Source: Anisus vortex
Taxonomy: Eukaryota > Mollusca > Gastropoda > Planorbidae
DNA length: 64,000 nt
NCBI GenBank assembly: GCA_949126835.1
Contig: OX421497.1
Span: 30,074,742-30,138,741 of the forward strand
Reading direction: 5' to 3'
Shown: in pieces, positions 34,601 through 48,482 of the stretch
How positions within the stretch are numbered: the stretch's first letter is position 1
Layout of the letters: the number at the start of each line of letters is the position of its first letter
Notes under the pieces: generated by a model
What the model was told of the DNA's origin: nothing
Seen by the model: only the letters and a program-made list of their open reading frames with translations
Database searches by the model: none
Made by a program: the position numbers and the translations under genes

Positions 34601-36401
34601 ACAGAATGTAAATTTAATGGAAGCATATACATACACACACTTATATAAATAATTTCAATACTTTCGACTAAGTATTTTATTATATCGCGCCGTTTAATAT
34701 TTGCTCATTTACAAAGACATACCTACATTATTATTACTTTTTTAGAAAATGCTTAGCTGGTTAATTCGTGTACCTATTTTTTAAATGCAGACAAGAGTTC
34801 TTTTGCAAAAATACTAAGGTTTTTTAATACCTTAAATGTTCTTAAATATAACAGTTTCAACATTTTTTCTATATTTGGTCTGGTATAGAAATATTTTTTA
34901 AGGTATTTTTTTCGATGGCTATCAAATTGTTCACATTCAAGTAAATAAAGGTAAGCATCTCCTACTGCATTTGCACAAAAGGGACATAACCTAGATTCAT
35001 AATCTAGACCGGTGTAGCGTCCCGTTTCAGCAGGGAAATAATTATTACTAGTTCTAATTTTAAAGATTGAAGAAGCATCTTTAAAAGATAAATCTTCCCA
35101 TGCGAGTTTACTTTTTATGACGTTATATAACTTTCCTTTATAACTGTTTTGCATAGTATCATATATGTGTTGTATACTTTAGTCTCTAATTCTTGTGTTA
35201 ATTATTGTTTGTGAAATTCGAATGTCAAGTGTGTGTTGCTCTAACCACATATAGCCAAGGCCTAAATGACCTAATTGTAATTTAATTGTGGCGGACCATT
35301 TACATTTTTCAAATAGGTTTTCTTTTAATAGTAAATTGTAAATTATTCTAGATATTCTATTTAATTTACCAGTGGCTATTTTGATCCAAAAATTTAACAT
35401 TCTTTTTTTAATTATTGAGCTTATATTAAATTAGCCAGTTTTACCAAAAACTACATAATTAGGGGTTTTTGTATTAAGTTTTAAAATCATTTTAAAACAA
35501 CGTAGTCTGATATGCTCTAACATGTCACATAGTTTCATACCCCATATATCGCACCCATAGAAGAGAATTGGAAGTACTGTCTGGTCAAATAAATCAATTT
35601 GGCTATCTATAGGCAGATTTAGTATATGGCACTTTCTGAGTAGGCTATACATTGCGTTTGTGCCTTTAATCTTGCAATATTTTCTGTGTTCTAGGAAGGA
35701 CCCATTAGATGAGAAAAGCCACACCAGGGCGTAACGTTTGGGATTGAGCAATCTATGTCCGGGCTCCAGCCACCCCAGGGCGTAACGTTTAGGATTGAGC
35801 AATCTCTGTCCGGGCTCCAGCCACCCCACGAAGGCGTGGCGTGCCGTGTAACAGGGAAGGTTTGCGCAGCACAGAGATCGTTCATTGCGGTTTCCCTAAG
35901 GATTATTATCGTGGTGGCTCGCCAGTATACCTGCACTGTCATCCAGTAGCACAAATCCTCTATTATAGGTACATGCATCCAGACACCGGGTGTTTCTCGA
36001 GACGGGATTGCAGCGTCCATTGTTTCCTCCCCACCGAGACCAGTGGTCGCTCGGCAGTGTAATGGATCTCGGACCCGCTGCGGGGGCTGTCTCCCATGCG
36101 TTCGCCCGCCGGTGTATTCTTGATGGGAATGTATCGGCGGTTTACACACTACGCCAGTCTTTGAGGCCAGAAACTTGACAGCAACAATTCATATGCATAT
36201 GCCAGGGTCAGGACGACCAGAAACAATTAAAAAGAACAAAAACTAAATACCGAAAATTAACGTTCTCACTCCAGTTTGTATTGTAATATTGTCTTGTGGC
36301 TCACTCTCTTAACAAAACACATTGTAGTCATTTTTTCTCCGTCATTTTGACGGGCATAACCTCTAGTGTATAAATATATACATAGGCCCCTACATACAAA
36401 C

Positions 36402-36445
<44 letters not shown>

Positions 36446-39400
36446 CTTATATATATATATGTAAGCTTATATCTTTACAATTAATCTCGTATTATATTAT
36501 ATGATATCAACAAACCAAACACATTAATTTATCATTATTAAAATGTTCTCAATGTATAAATGGACTTTTTTTCTTCCTTGTAGGGATCTGCGAGATAATT
36601 TAATCACAGATCTGAATATTGAGCTCTTCAAGGATCTTAAAGAGTTGAAATATTTGTATGTATACAAAAAACATGGAAATTTAAATACAAATATATTTTA
36701 GCTTGTTTCAAATTTAAATAGAGCCTAATGGTATAAATATTTTCTTAATAATTGGTTGTAAACATCCATTGTTTCAGAAACCTTGGCCAAAATAAGTTGA
36801 CAATTTTGAAAAATGGAGTTTTCGATTCACTGACCAAACTATTGTCAATGTAAGATAAATAAAATTTGATTTATTTACTGGAAATGAGCTTTATATATTA
36901 TGTTAGTATGCCCATTATTTGTATTAAGGTGTGCATGTAAATTAAGTGTACGTATCAGCACTATGGTGTGGAGATTGGTGCGTACCTAACGATGCGTTTA
37001 CAAACAAGAGTAAAAGTCTAGAAGCTAGTCAGTTACGAATCGGACTTAGTCACGAACAGAAGTCAGTCACAGATAGATGCTGAACAAGATCAGACGCTAC
37101 TATGAATAGAAGTTCATTGAACCTATTAAAACCCTACTGAACCCTACTGAACCCCTACTGAACCTACTGAACCCTACTGAACCTACTGAAACCCTACTAA
37201 TCCCTACTGTACCTAAGTATAGCCAAACAAAGAATTTTTAAAAAGCATAAAATATTATTTTGGCCACAAAATGGACAAAGCGAGGTTCGCTTATTTTAGG
37301 ACCGTGTGCACAGCATAGCATCAAGGGATATTAATAAAAACACAAAGGGACGTAACAAAGTTTTATTTACAACACGGAATTTCACAAAACACAAAAATAA
37401 CAAATATTTCAAAATTAAATAAAGAATTAGAGAAATGCAATCGTTAAATGAAACCAACTGTTTTGTAATTAGGGCAACTAGACCTTCAATTTGATATATG
37501 ACACACTAAAATATCTCGTGGGGTCCGTATTTTACACTATTAATGATTAAAGAAGTGAACCTAAGAATATCACCTTCTATATTATTGAACTTGTTATTCA
37601 AGAATTATAAAGTTTGCGTCTATGGAGCGATTGCAATAGGCGTGGCTTAGGTTTTTTGGTGACGTAATTATGTAAATAGTGAATCTCATAGTGATAATGG
37701 GGAACAACATTTTTTTTAACATGTCTATTTTACACGCAAGATATAAGGAATTTGTTTGCATAAATCTTGATATTTAACTGTCATACTAGTCCTTAGTAGT
37801 CCGTCCACGAAGTAAACAATATTTGAGGCTTTTATATTTTTCAAAAGCTCTTGTGAAACATTGCACAGCCTACACTATGCTTTACTTTTAGATAGTAAGT
37901 TAAGATAGGCCAACTTTCGACAATCGACATCTTCAATTAAATTTTCAGCACTTACGGATTCTATTCCATTGATTTTTAATGGTTTATTTTCATCGCATGA
38001 CAGTGTTTTATATATTTTTACGTTATATTGTTGAAATGATGACGTTTAAAAATAAAATCTTCTTACGGCTTTAGTAATACTGCTTCTATTTGTCACCACT
38101 AGACAAAGTAAACAAACCGCACGCGCTTTTTGTCAAGTGATTGCAATCGCTCTATTCGTTCTGTGACATCTACCAATTTAAATCAACGTAAGATTATACA
38201 ATTTAATTTATTTACCAATTTAAGTTCAATGTAATTGGTACAATATGTTGGTAGAGTTAGTTTACATAATTGATGTAATAAAATATTTATTCAAGTGAAA
38301 TTGGAACATGCTACTGCTACTAAGTAACGCTTTAAACATTTCATTTAATAAACCGTGTACATTTTTAAACAATCTTTTTAAAATTGTGTTTTATTAATTT
38401 TTTTTTCTTCCTAAATGTTAACTTATTTTTTTCCTTTTTAATAAACTCATCATATTTTTTTTCTAACAGATCTTTGAGGGGAAACGAATTGACTCATATT
38501 GAACCCAATGTGTTTAAATATTTGACCAACGTACATACACTGTAAGGGTTTATGTTTTATGTCGCTATAAGTAATCAAGTATACACATGAGTTAAATGTT
38601 ATTATATAAAAGTGTTAAATACTAGTTATGATATATCTTGAATTATGTCAGCTCTCTGAATTAGACTTATGGTGTCAGCAATGCCGGCTATTTCCATTTA
38701 AAGTGCTGTTTCTCTTGCAGCTCACCTTCCTTGTTTTACATATTTACACACACACAATTAGAACAAACTAGTTCTTCTTATGTGATCAGATGAAAACGTT
38801 TATTGGGCACATTAAAGGCTATGATCTTACAAAGTATTATAGAAAATGTGGTATCACCTTACAAAATGAGATTTTAAAAATACATTAAGAATAACTCATG
38901 CACTTAAAGGTTTAAAATATGAAAATGAAACATTGAGGTATAAGTCTACAACACAGTTCAATCCGAACTAAATCTTATTCGATTAATAACGTGGAATGAA
39001 GCCAAAACAGTAGACGAAGTGGTCCATGTATAACAAAAGCTTCTATAGTTTATATGGTTTCCGCCTGAGCCTAGATGGCGGGTCATGTCAAGACGCCAAT
39101 GGTAGAAGTTCGATTTACTTGTCCTCTTGGGGTAATTAACATAAGTGAGAGATCCCGTCCAATGGTTGGTCAGGAGGTGTGGTCTAGTAACAGTCCCTTG
39201 CCCTTTTGGAATGTATGGGTTGAAAAAGGGGTATAATGATTGTTTGCTCGACATCATTTCATTGTCAACAAAAACGGAATAGTTCCGCCTCCACCACATT
39301 TCCCACAATGTCTCTACGTCGGCACTTGTTTAATGATTATTTATTGTGACCGGGGATCGTTTTTAACGACCCCGCTTGTGAAACTCCTTTTGTCCCTTAA

Positions 39401-42400
39401 TTACACGAAAGCTAAGAAAGGGGGGGCGTGCGGAATGTTTGTCGGTAAGTTCAAACACATCCACCGTCGCCTCTTTATCTTGGACTGTCTCGAGCTTTGA
39501 GCCGGGCTCCTTGTCAATAAAAGACCCAAATGTAGTTATTTCAACATCCACGAGACGTACATAAATAGAGAACATGTGGCGGTGAATTATCTAGCCACGC
39601 AGACCGAAGCACATCCTTCACTAATACAATAAAAAACCCAATAGGCCTACCACTCATTGACGCGCCGTTAAAATAAATCAAAACAGAGATTACACACGGG
39701 TGTGTCACGGAGCGATAAAGAGTGGGTGTGAGAGTGAGGTTGTCACCCTGATACGTAAATTGTGTGTGAAATCCATTACATTGAACTAAACTATTATGCT
39801 TTAAAAATTTTATAGCATAACACCAACCCTTACAAACAATTTCAGTCTAGTCTTGTCTTTAGATAAGGGTGTTAGGCTAGTGTTATATTGTGGGCAATCC
39901 TGGCTAGTTAAGGTGACACATTACACGTCCAAATGAAATGGTGTATGAATCTGTCGTATTTTTAATCTCCGTCATTCTGAGTATTTTTTATAACTGTTAT
40001 ATTATAAGTTTATGTTCGCAATATCAATTTTTTTTATTTTGCTCATAAAGTTTACTTATTGATTCTGTTGACTTATTTTACTTTTTGATTTACAGGGATT
40101 TACGTTATAATAAGTTGACATCAATAGAGAATGGAACATTTCAAAATATGCATCGACTCACTCATGTGTATGTAGGCCTATTAAGCTATAACTAAGTCGA
40201 ACCACTAGCATATGCTAGCCTTTGTAATCATAATATAATTTGTGTTTCAGAATTTCAGGCTGTGAGTATAACATATACCGAAAATATTTAGTTTCTCCGC
40301 ATATTTAAAAGAAAACTAAAAAGTTAACAAGTTAACTTTTGCGAATGTTTATTGTTTTCATCAATTTTTACAAATTGAAAGGTCAAGGTCATGTAAATCT
40401 TATTAAAAGTAAATAATTTTTTAAATAAAGTCTAACTATTCTGCAATGCAAAAAACTAATATTTGTTTTTATAAGGCATTTAATCATTAATTAATAGGAA
40501 TTGTTTACGAAGAGGGACGCTAGCAGAAAAAGGGATAATTAAAAATTGTTTTCAATCAAAATTGTTTAGAATCTATTACTATTTGAGTAAAAAAATAAAT
40601 TACTATCTAAACACAATATCATGCTTTATTTGATTTTAAAATCGAACAGGTAAGTTATTGTGTATAATGATGCACTTTATGTGGTTCTGCTCAAAACCAA
40701 GTGATAACTCTCTCGGAGAGCCAGAATTTAAACAAATGTTGCGACAATTTGTCAATTGTGCCTACATAATAATGAGAAGTGTCCCATTTCCCCCTGAAGA
40801 CCGTTGGCATGAGATCCTTCTTCACATTAAAATTTGGCCCTTAAGTCTAAAATTTCGTCTACAATCAGCTAAGACGTATACGTTTTTTAAAAAGAACTTA
40901 AAAAGTTAATATTTTCATTCTTGTTGTTTTATGATAACTATTTGATAACTCGAAATCTTCTTTTCGGAATTTCCCGATTATAGTTTGTCCTTTTTACGTC
41001 CGTTTATTAATGCTCTTAGGTTTTATCAATGTAATATTATGGATAAGTCAGTTTTTGTCGATGAATCGGAAGAAAAATTTTAAATTGTATTAATATATTT
41101 GTAATTTAAATAGATCTAAATGTTTAGATTTTAAATGATGTCGTGTTATAGCTGTTCATGTAGAATTGTAGAAGTCTGTCTTTATAGAAAGAATGTCTTT
41201 TATATAATAAATAAGTATATTAGTTAGGAATCGAAAACAAAATTAAAAATGCCGAGTGTATTTTAAGGCTTACTGTAAAAATTGGACTAGATTTAGAATT
41301 TATTCAGTATTTAAAGTCTTTTTTTTTTTTTTGCAAAGCAACACATAATTTTATTGGTATAAATTTTGATTTAAAATGTAGGCATATTTTATAAACTATT
41401 TAATATGTAATAGAGAGTTACCTGAAGTAGGTCTTTATTTTAGCAGAGGCTATATCAACTTTATGTCTAATAAAAGATAAGATTACTTCATTGATCCAAC
41501 AAATGGAAATTTGACATGATTACATAAATTCCGTCTTTCAGCATATTTAAAACAATATTAAAGAACCATTTGTACTCAAGCCCAATAGACATTTACGCAC
41601 ACTATCATACCATTTAGAATACAAGAAAAATTGTCATTTAGGAGTCAGTTAATGTCTTTTCTGGCTGACTGACGATTCTTTTGAATGATTCTCATTGATA
41701 GTGGAACAAAAGAGTTCCTAAATATCTCTGTTCTTGCCTTTATTGAGAGAAGCCGACCTCTTCCGCTGGATATGATGTAGCTGTCATGAAGCGGGTGTTC
41801 ATTGTACTGAAGGATTTTATCAATCATAGACAGACACTTTGAATTGAACAGATCTCCAAGTGTAGTAGCCTATTTGTAAATAAATTCAGTCAATTACCAT
41901 TAAGGCTTTGATAATATGACTAGTAGCGTAGCCAGGGGGGGGGGGGAGCAGGGGGAGCGGCCTCTCCCCCTATGACCATTTTCGAAAAAAAAGGGCCTTT
42001 TCGGGATACATTATTTAAAAGTTTTAACAAGCCATGAAACACAATTAATTTATACGGTTTCTAAAATTTTTTTAATTTTAATTGCATTTCAATCATTTAA
42101 GACATTTACTTCCGAAAACATTGTCATATAGCAGAATTGATACAAAGTAATCATACAAACTGAGTAGTTAGTGTAATTTTCCAAAAATGTGCATATATTA
42201 TATTGTCAAATGACATTTATATAATTTTCAACTACTTTTTGACAGTTTGGTCATTATAAAGTCATAAGTTATAGACCCATTAGTCTTTTATAAAATAAAA
42301 ATTAAAAAACATTATATTAGAAATATTTGGGGATAAAAAGAAGCTGATTATCTCCTTTTAATTAAAAAAAAAATTCTAAATTTGATTCAATAGTGATGCC

Positions 42401-45400
42401 TAACAAGTTATGTTTTGTAATATAACAAATATTACTGACTAATTATTATTTCTTTACATAAACTAGCGTTGTTCTATTCATAAAATGATTTAATTATTAG
42501 AGGTATAAAATTAATTTACGTTAAACAGTTGTAAGTATACATTTCCTGCATTAATTATTTGTCCATTCAACCTTAAGGAGTTTATCTCTTAAACAATTTG
42601 GCACATTTCGATGCCCATTTCATTAAATGTTTAAAATTCAACTGGCTACGTTTTATTAGGTATGTCAAATCAATTTGAAAGTCTTGAAACTCCGCTTTGA
42701 GTGCTTCGATGTGCTTCTGAAAAAGCCTAACTATCTTAATATATGCCTTTGTAAAGGGAAGTGCATATAGTTAAATGTTGTGAAATTGATTTCACTCAAT
42801 ATAAATATTACTGAAAAATATAGTTGTTTTTGTTTTCATCAATAATAAAACACCACTTGGAGGTCTCTCGCGTGCCATTCAAAATCGCTCTGCGTGCCAT
42901 GTTTGGCACGCGTGTCTTAGATTGCCAACCCCTGCTCTAGTGGATACCAGGTCATAAGCAGGAACTTAGATTGGACAGGAACGGTCAACCGTTCGTGCCT
43001 AACTTTTACGGTGATGTATCACTGGTGCATGGACACGGCAGAGTTAGTTCTCCGAGCCCCAAAAGAGTTACTCGCTCGAACTCTCAAAAAAAAAAAAAAG
43101 GTTGGGTTCAAGTCTGGTGTACTCACCAAAAAGTAATAATATGACTTAATGCGCGCTGGCTTTCTCCTTCTCGGCCGTATACGTGTAGTGATCGAAAACT
43201 TGGTTTCATGAACTTCGCAAAAAAAAAAAAAAGATACCCACAGAATTTAAAAGAAAGAAGAAAAGAAAAGAAATAACTTTTTTTTAAACAAATTCCGTTT
43301 GTTAAGGATATAACCGTCCGGCGTGGTGTTTTAATAGTTGAGAGGAAAACATTAGAAAAGAATAGAGTGTTCCTATAACGTATCATAGAGACAGTATTTT
43401 ATAATTGACACATAGAAACAGCAATAAATTAAGATGTTGAAACTCTTTTTTTTTTAAATTTCTTTAAAAATGTCTATATTGGCAATTTATCTCGTCTTTC
43501 AAAATTAAAACGAAGAAGAATTCAGTCATGTATAAGCATTTGCATTGATTATATAAATACTTTTCGACAGTAGATGTTCATCCCGAAAATGAGCAGTAAA
43601 TGCAATCAATTATGCAGAAATTCCTATCACTAATAGTTGCTAGTAAAAATCGTGGATGGTTTAAAAAAAAAACTGCACTATTATACAGTGTGTGTATTCT
43701 GAGGCACATGATATTCTTATAACACTTGATATGTAAGAATATTAGTTCATCTATTAATCTGGAAAAATTGCTAAAAGTGGGGCCTTTTTCCTAAAAGTTC
43801 GCCCCCCCCCCTAGGGTCAAAACCTGGCTACGCCACTGAATATGACTCCATTGTAAACTTACCATAAATAGGCCACTGGTATATAGTCAGTATAAGATGC
43901 ATTTTGTTGTCAAGCATTTAAATTTTTAATACACATTTTTGGTTTCAAGCGTGTAGCGTTCGTTAATATAGACACTACCTTGCGATATAGTTTACAATTC
44001 TTCATATTTATTTATACTGGAAGACATGATGACATATTGTAGGCCGCGCATGGCAAAACTAACTATTCAGCTATGTAAATAGAGCAAGCGGTCCAATTAA
44101 TAATAATAACAATATATGTATAGCGCTGCCAAAGAACCTAATGTAAGCTCAGAGCGCATTTAACATACAACTTAAACACGGATATAACCTCTAAACTAAG
44201 AAATAAAATACTATTTGATGATTTAAAACCTTACAAACACAGGACAAATGAAATAAATGAAGCATTAACCGACCTAACATGTAAGACCGTATGGGTCAAA
44301 GCATGTTATCTAAGGTAAATATTGAAAAAATAAGTTTTTAAGTTCTTTTTGAAAGAAACAATAAAGCTTGTTCGCCTGAGTTGAATGGGAAATAGATTAC
44401 AAACCTTTGTACAGGATATTGAAAAGGTTCTAAGGCCAATAGTCATCAGAGAAAACCGGGGCACCGCCAGAAGTGAAGAGTCGACTGACTGAAGTGTTCT
44501 TTGCGGAATATATAGTTTATTTAGTTAATTGAGATAGGACGGCATCTGGTTGTTATAAAGGTACTTATGGCAAAGTATCGCCACTTCATATTTAATTCAA
44601 ACGATAAGATCGTATCTAACTAAGTCTACCCAGCTGTAAATAAAGGCCTCGGCATAGGTTTCTTATGTAGGCGTCGAAAAATAACTGTACCACGGGGAGG
44701 ACAGCCAGGTTTTTTACATTTTTAGCAAAGGAGATATTGCTGTTCAAGACCATTAGGGATTCCAAACCCTCAACATTTGCGATTTTACTATGAGTTTCAA
44801 TTTTTAGAATTTAGAGTTAGACGTTACCTCTGTCTTATCTTCTTTCATCTTAAATATGTTTTCCGTCATCCGGGAGCATACACTAGCAATAGCTAGATTA
44901 AGGTTAGCTGCAATACGAGAGACTTCGGCAGAAAAAGCAGAATCATGCAACTACGAATCATCCGCGTATAAGAGGTATGAAATATTGAAAAGCCTGATAC
45001 CATCGCCAAGTGGATAAATGTACAGTGTACAGCACCAGGGCTAGAACTGATCCCCGTGGAACTCCATAGTGCAGAGTCGAACTTGCTGAGATAGACTCCT
45101 CAATGATGACAATTTGTGAGCGGTCAGTTATATAGGATCTAAAGATCCAAGATGCAAACACATCCCAGACAAACAAATGTAGTAGTAATCAATAAGAATC
45201 ACATGGTCAAGCGTATCAAATGCAGCTGACAAATTGAGCAATGCTAGAGAATTGACAATTAAATCAGAGTCAGTAATTAATTACCCTGATAAGTGCAGTC
45301 TCAGTGCTGTGGCACTTCCTGTACGCTGACTGGAACTGTTCCAAGAGGTCATGATGCTTTAAGTGTGTTAACAACTCTGCCAACACGATACGCTCCAGGA

Positions 45401-48400
45401 CCTTTGATAGGAACGATAGGTTGGAAACTGTCAGGTTATTCTTTAGGCAATCAGCATCCATTTTTTCTGTGATAACAGGAACCAGTTCATCGAGTCAGTC
45501 GATTAGTATTGAGCATGGAATTGGAACAAGATCACATGACGTTTTTGGCATCTTCATAATTAGGTTTTTAATATAGGCCTCAGACACGCAATAGAGAGAG
45601 GAACCCTGTAAGACATGATCATTGTAACATAGACTTAAAAACAAATTAGGTCTATGTATTTGTTGCTTGCTTTTAAATGCGCTATGAGCTTACAATATGT
45701 TTGTTGGCAGCGCAATAAAAATAAGCTTATTATAAACATATATAATATATTATTATTATATAATATGTATGTGTTTGTCAAATTACCACCAATTTAAAAT
45801 ATGCTTTTTATTTTGTTAGCCTTATAAGAATTCCTTTAATTTTGATGCTATATTTTATTATATTCCTTTTCTCCACTCAGATATTTTGATAGATTTTACA
45901 TGTGCCTGTACGCTAGTTCCTCCCAGGAGTGTCACCCTCAAGGGGACGGAATCAGCAGCAAGGAGAACCTTCTAGAGAGCATGATCCTAAGGGTCAGCGT
46001 CTGGATCGTCGGGATCTTCGCCTGCTTGGGCAATCTTCTTGTCTTACTGGGTAGGTTCTTCACTAAGGAGGACAACCGCATCCACTCCTTCTTCATCCAA
46101 AACCTCAGCATGGCCGACTTGCTCATGGGGATCTACCTGCTCATCATCGGCGTACACGACATGAAGTACCGGGGAGCGTACATCCTCTTCGACGAGATCT
46201 GGAGGAACAGCTGGTTGTGTAACTACTCCGGGATGCTGTCCACCCTTAGTACGGAGATGTCCGTCTTGACCTTGTCCATCATTACCCTGGACAGATACAT
46301 TATTGTTATGTACCCTATGTCTAACAGAAAGCGAGGACTGAAGCTATCTTACTGCATCATGATCTTCACCTGGGCAGTTTGTATATTTCTGGCCACTCTA
46401 CCGCTCATGGGCCTGGACTATTTTGGCGTCACGTTCTATAGAGACAACGCTTTGTGTGTCCCTCTGCACCTTCATGACCCCAGAGTTCAAGGCTGGGAGT
46501 TCTCAACTTTTCTCTTTATTGGTATTAACTTTGGATGCTTTGCCTTTATTGCTTACGTCTACGTAGCCATGTTTTATGCCATTCACATGAGTGCTCTCCC
46601 TTTGAGGACGTCCCGTTAATCCAAGGAACGGTGGTACATGGTTCAGCGTTTCTTTTTTATAGTCATTACAGACTTTTTATGTTTGGTCCCAATCATCATA
46701 ATCAAGATTGTGGCACTTGGAGGTAAAAATATAACTTCAAAAAATTATAAACATTCCTGTTTTTGTTTTACATATTTACACCGTTTTTAAATATTAAATT
46801 CTATCGTTATTAAAAGCCCATTAAAAAGTAAAGACTAGTTTGCTAGGTTAAAATAAATAATCATTAAAATGAAAACTTGTTAGCCCTAGTAGAGTGGTTT
46901 TGTGCTGTGTATAAATTAAACTTGAAAATCTAGACAGAAAATACTTTAAATTAATGTATTCAAATGAATTTTATACAATTCATTTTAATCATATATTTAG
47001 CTGAGAGGCCTGCTTTCTAAAAAAAATATAATGTATAATATTTTGTTTCCTAATAAAATAATAGGCAAATAAAGAAACGCATTTTTCAATATGTATATAT
47101 GTGGCGTTTTGGGGAGAAGATTAACACCACACGAACTAAGAAAGGTTTTTAAATGTAATCCGCTCTTATAAGATACTATAATCATCTCATGTGTACGTAC
47201 AAACCACTGACACTATGTGCCACTATTGAATGTCTGATTGGAGTAAGAATGTGTCTTTCCTTTCTATCTCATATATTATTTAACATTAAAGTATTTAGCT
47301 TTGCATTGAATTTTATTTATATATATGTATACGTTCTGCATGCTTATCAGTATATTACTTATTGTTATACGATTAGTCATTGATATTAGTTCCCATTCAT
47401 GTATATTATAAATGTTGTAGCACGTGTGTGTTCCTCCCCCTCCCCGCCCCACGCCTTCGGAACAAGGCCAGGGTCATACCTGACGCAACCAAGCTAATCC
47501 CCCCCCACCCCACAGTCTCTTTGACCAGATCACAGGAAATTCACATCTCAATGACGGTTCTTCCCCTGGTCAGAGAATAGGGAACTTGGAATCTTTGATG
47601 CAGGACCCCGACGGACAAGAGAGAAAACTCTGACCAACAACACAGGGCCTTCGAAGTTTCCCTACCGCCGCGTCTTCTCCCCCCCCCCCGCACCCCCTCC
47701 CCACTACCGTTTGGTACTTATTTTCACATGCCAATCAATCAAATGTTGAATTGAAGAGACATGTTGACCAATCGGATACGCTATCTACTGGTCAATCTTA
47801 CCCTTGCCCCTCCCCCCTCATTACAATCACGTGGGGAGTTGCAACCTAACTTGTTGTTTAACATGTAATGTAAATGTAAGTTAGTTTTAGGTCAGTCTGG
47901 CTTAAGGAGTCTCGAGGGTTGGATGCCCCGAGCTCCAATAGCACCAAGCGGTGCTATAGTCTGTTGTAGAGTCCTTGTTAGGACTATCTGCTACATATAG
48001 TTTAAGCCTATGATTAAATGTACACTCTTTATCACTTGTATTTGGATTGTATGAATTATGTGCTCATGTCATCAATGATTGAATACGGACTTTCACGTGA
48101 ATAAAATATTCGTTGTTACAATACGCCTTGCTTATCGATTGATAGAATACCTGTTTGTGTGACGTCCAGCGACAGTGTCAATTAGTCAACAGTTTAACTC
48201 AACCTACGTATTAACGAGCCAAAACGAAACCTGGATATAAATTTGTCTTAGAATCACCTAGGAATCATCTGCACTTCGGGACCACATACCACCTAGAAAA
48301 CCTGCCTAAATCACCCCTCCCCATCACCCTGTGTACCTGCTGAGTTATCCACTAAGTCTGCACTGATAGCCTAGGCTAATTGCAGGCTCGGTGACAGAAT

Positions 48401-48416
48401 CTTAGACCAGCACGCC

Positions 48417-48482
<66 letters not shown>

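Larger units (their letters stand above)
32254..36366 (+). mobile_element. Helitron-like element, copy 2 (long form, with two nested insertions)
   Basis: Starts TATCCAGCTATACAAATACA and ends with hairpin CCGTCA-TTT-TGACGG (36339-36353) then ...CTCTAG. Comparison with copy 3 (48954-50533) shows two later insertions: a putative solo LTR (32804-33899) and a non-LTR retrotransposon (34268-35716). The rest is 51-bp tandem repeats plus a GC-rich core of about 350 bp (35827-36180), absent from copy 1. Confidence 0.6.

Noticed and set aside
38958..39308. 116-codon minus ORF
   Set aside because: No motifs, and it lies in a GC-richer LTR-like stretch of an intron.
40250..40272. micro-exon between TTTCAG and GTGAGT after LRR exon e
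   Set aside because: LRR exon e joins the 7TM exon in perfect phase and protein sense, so no extra exon is needed.
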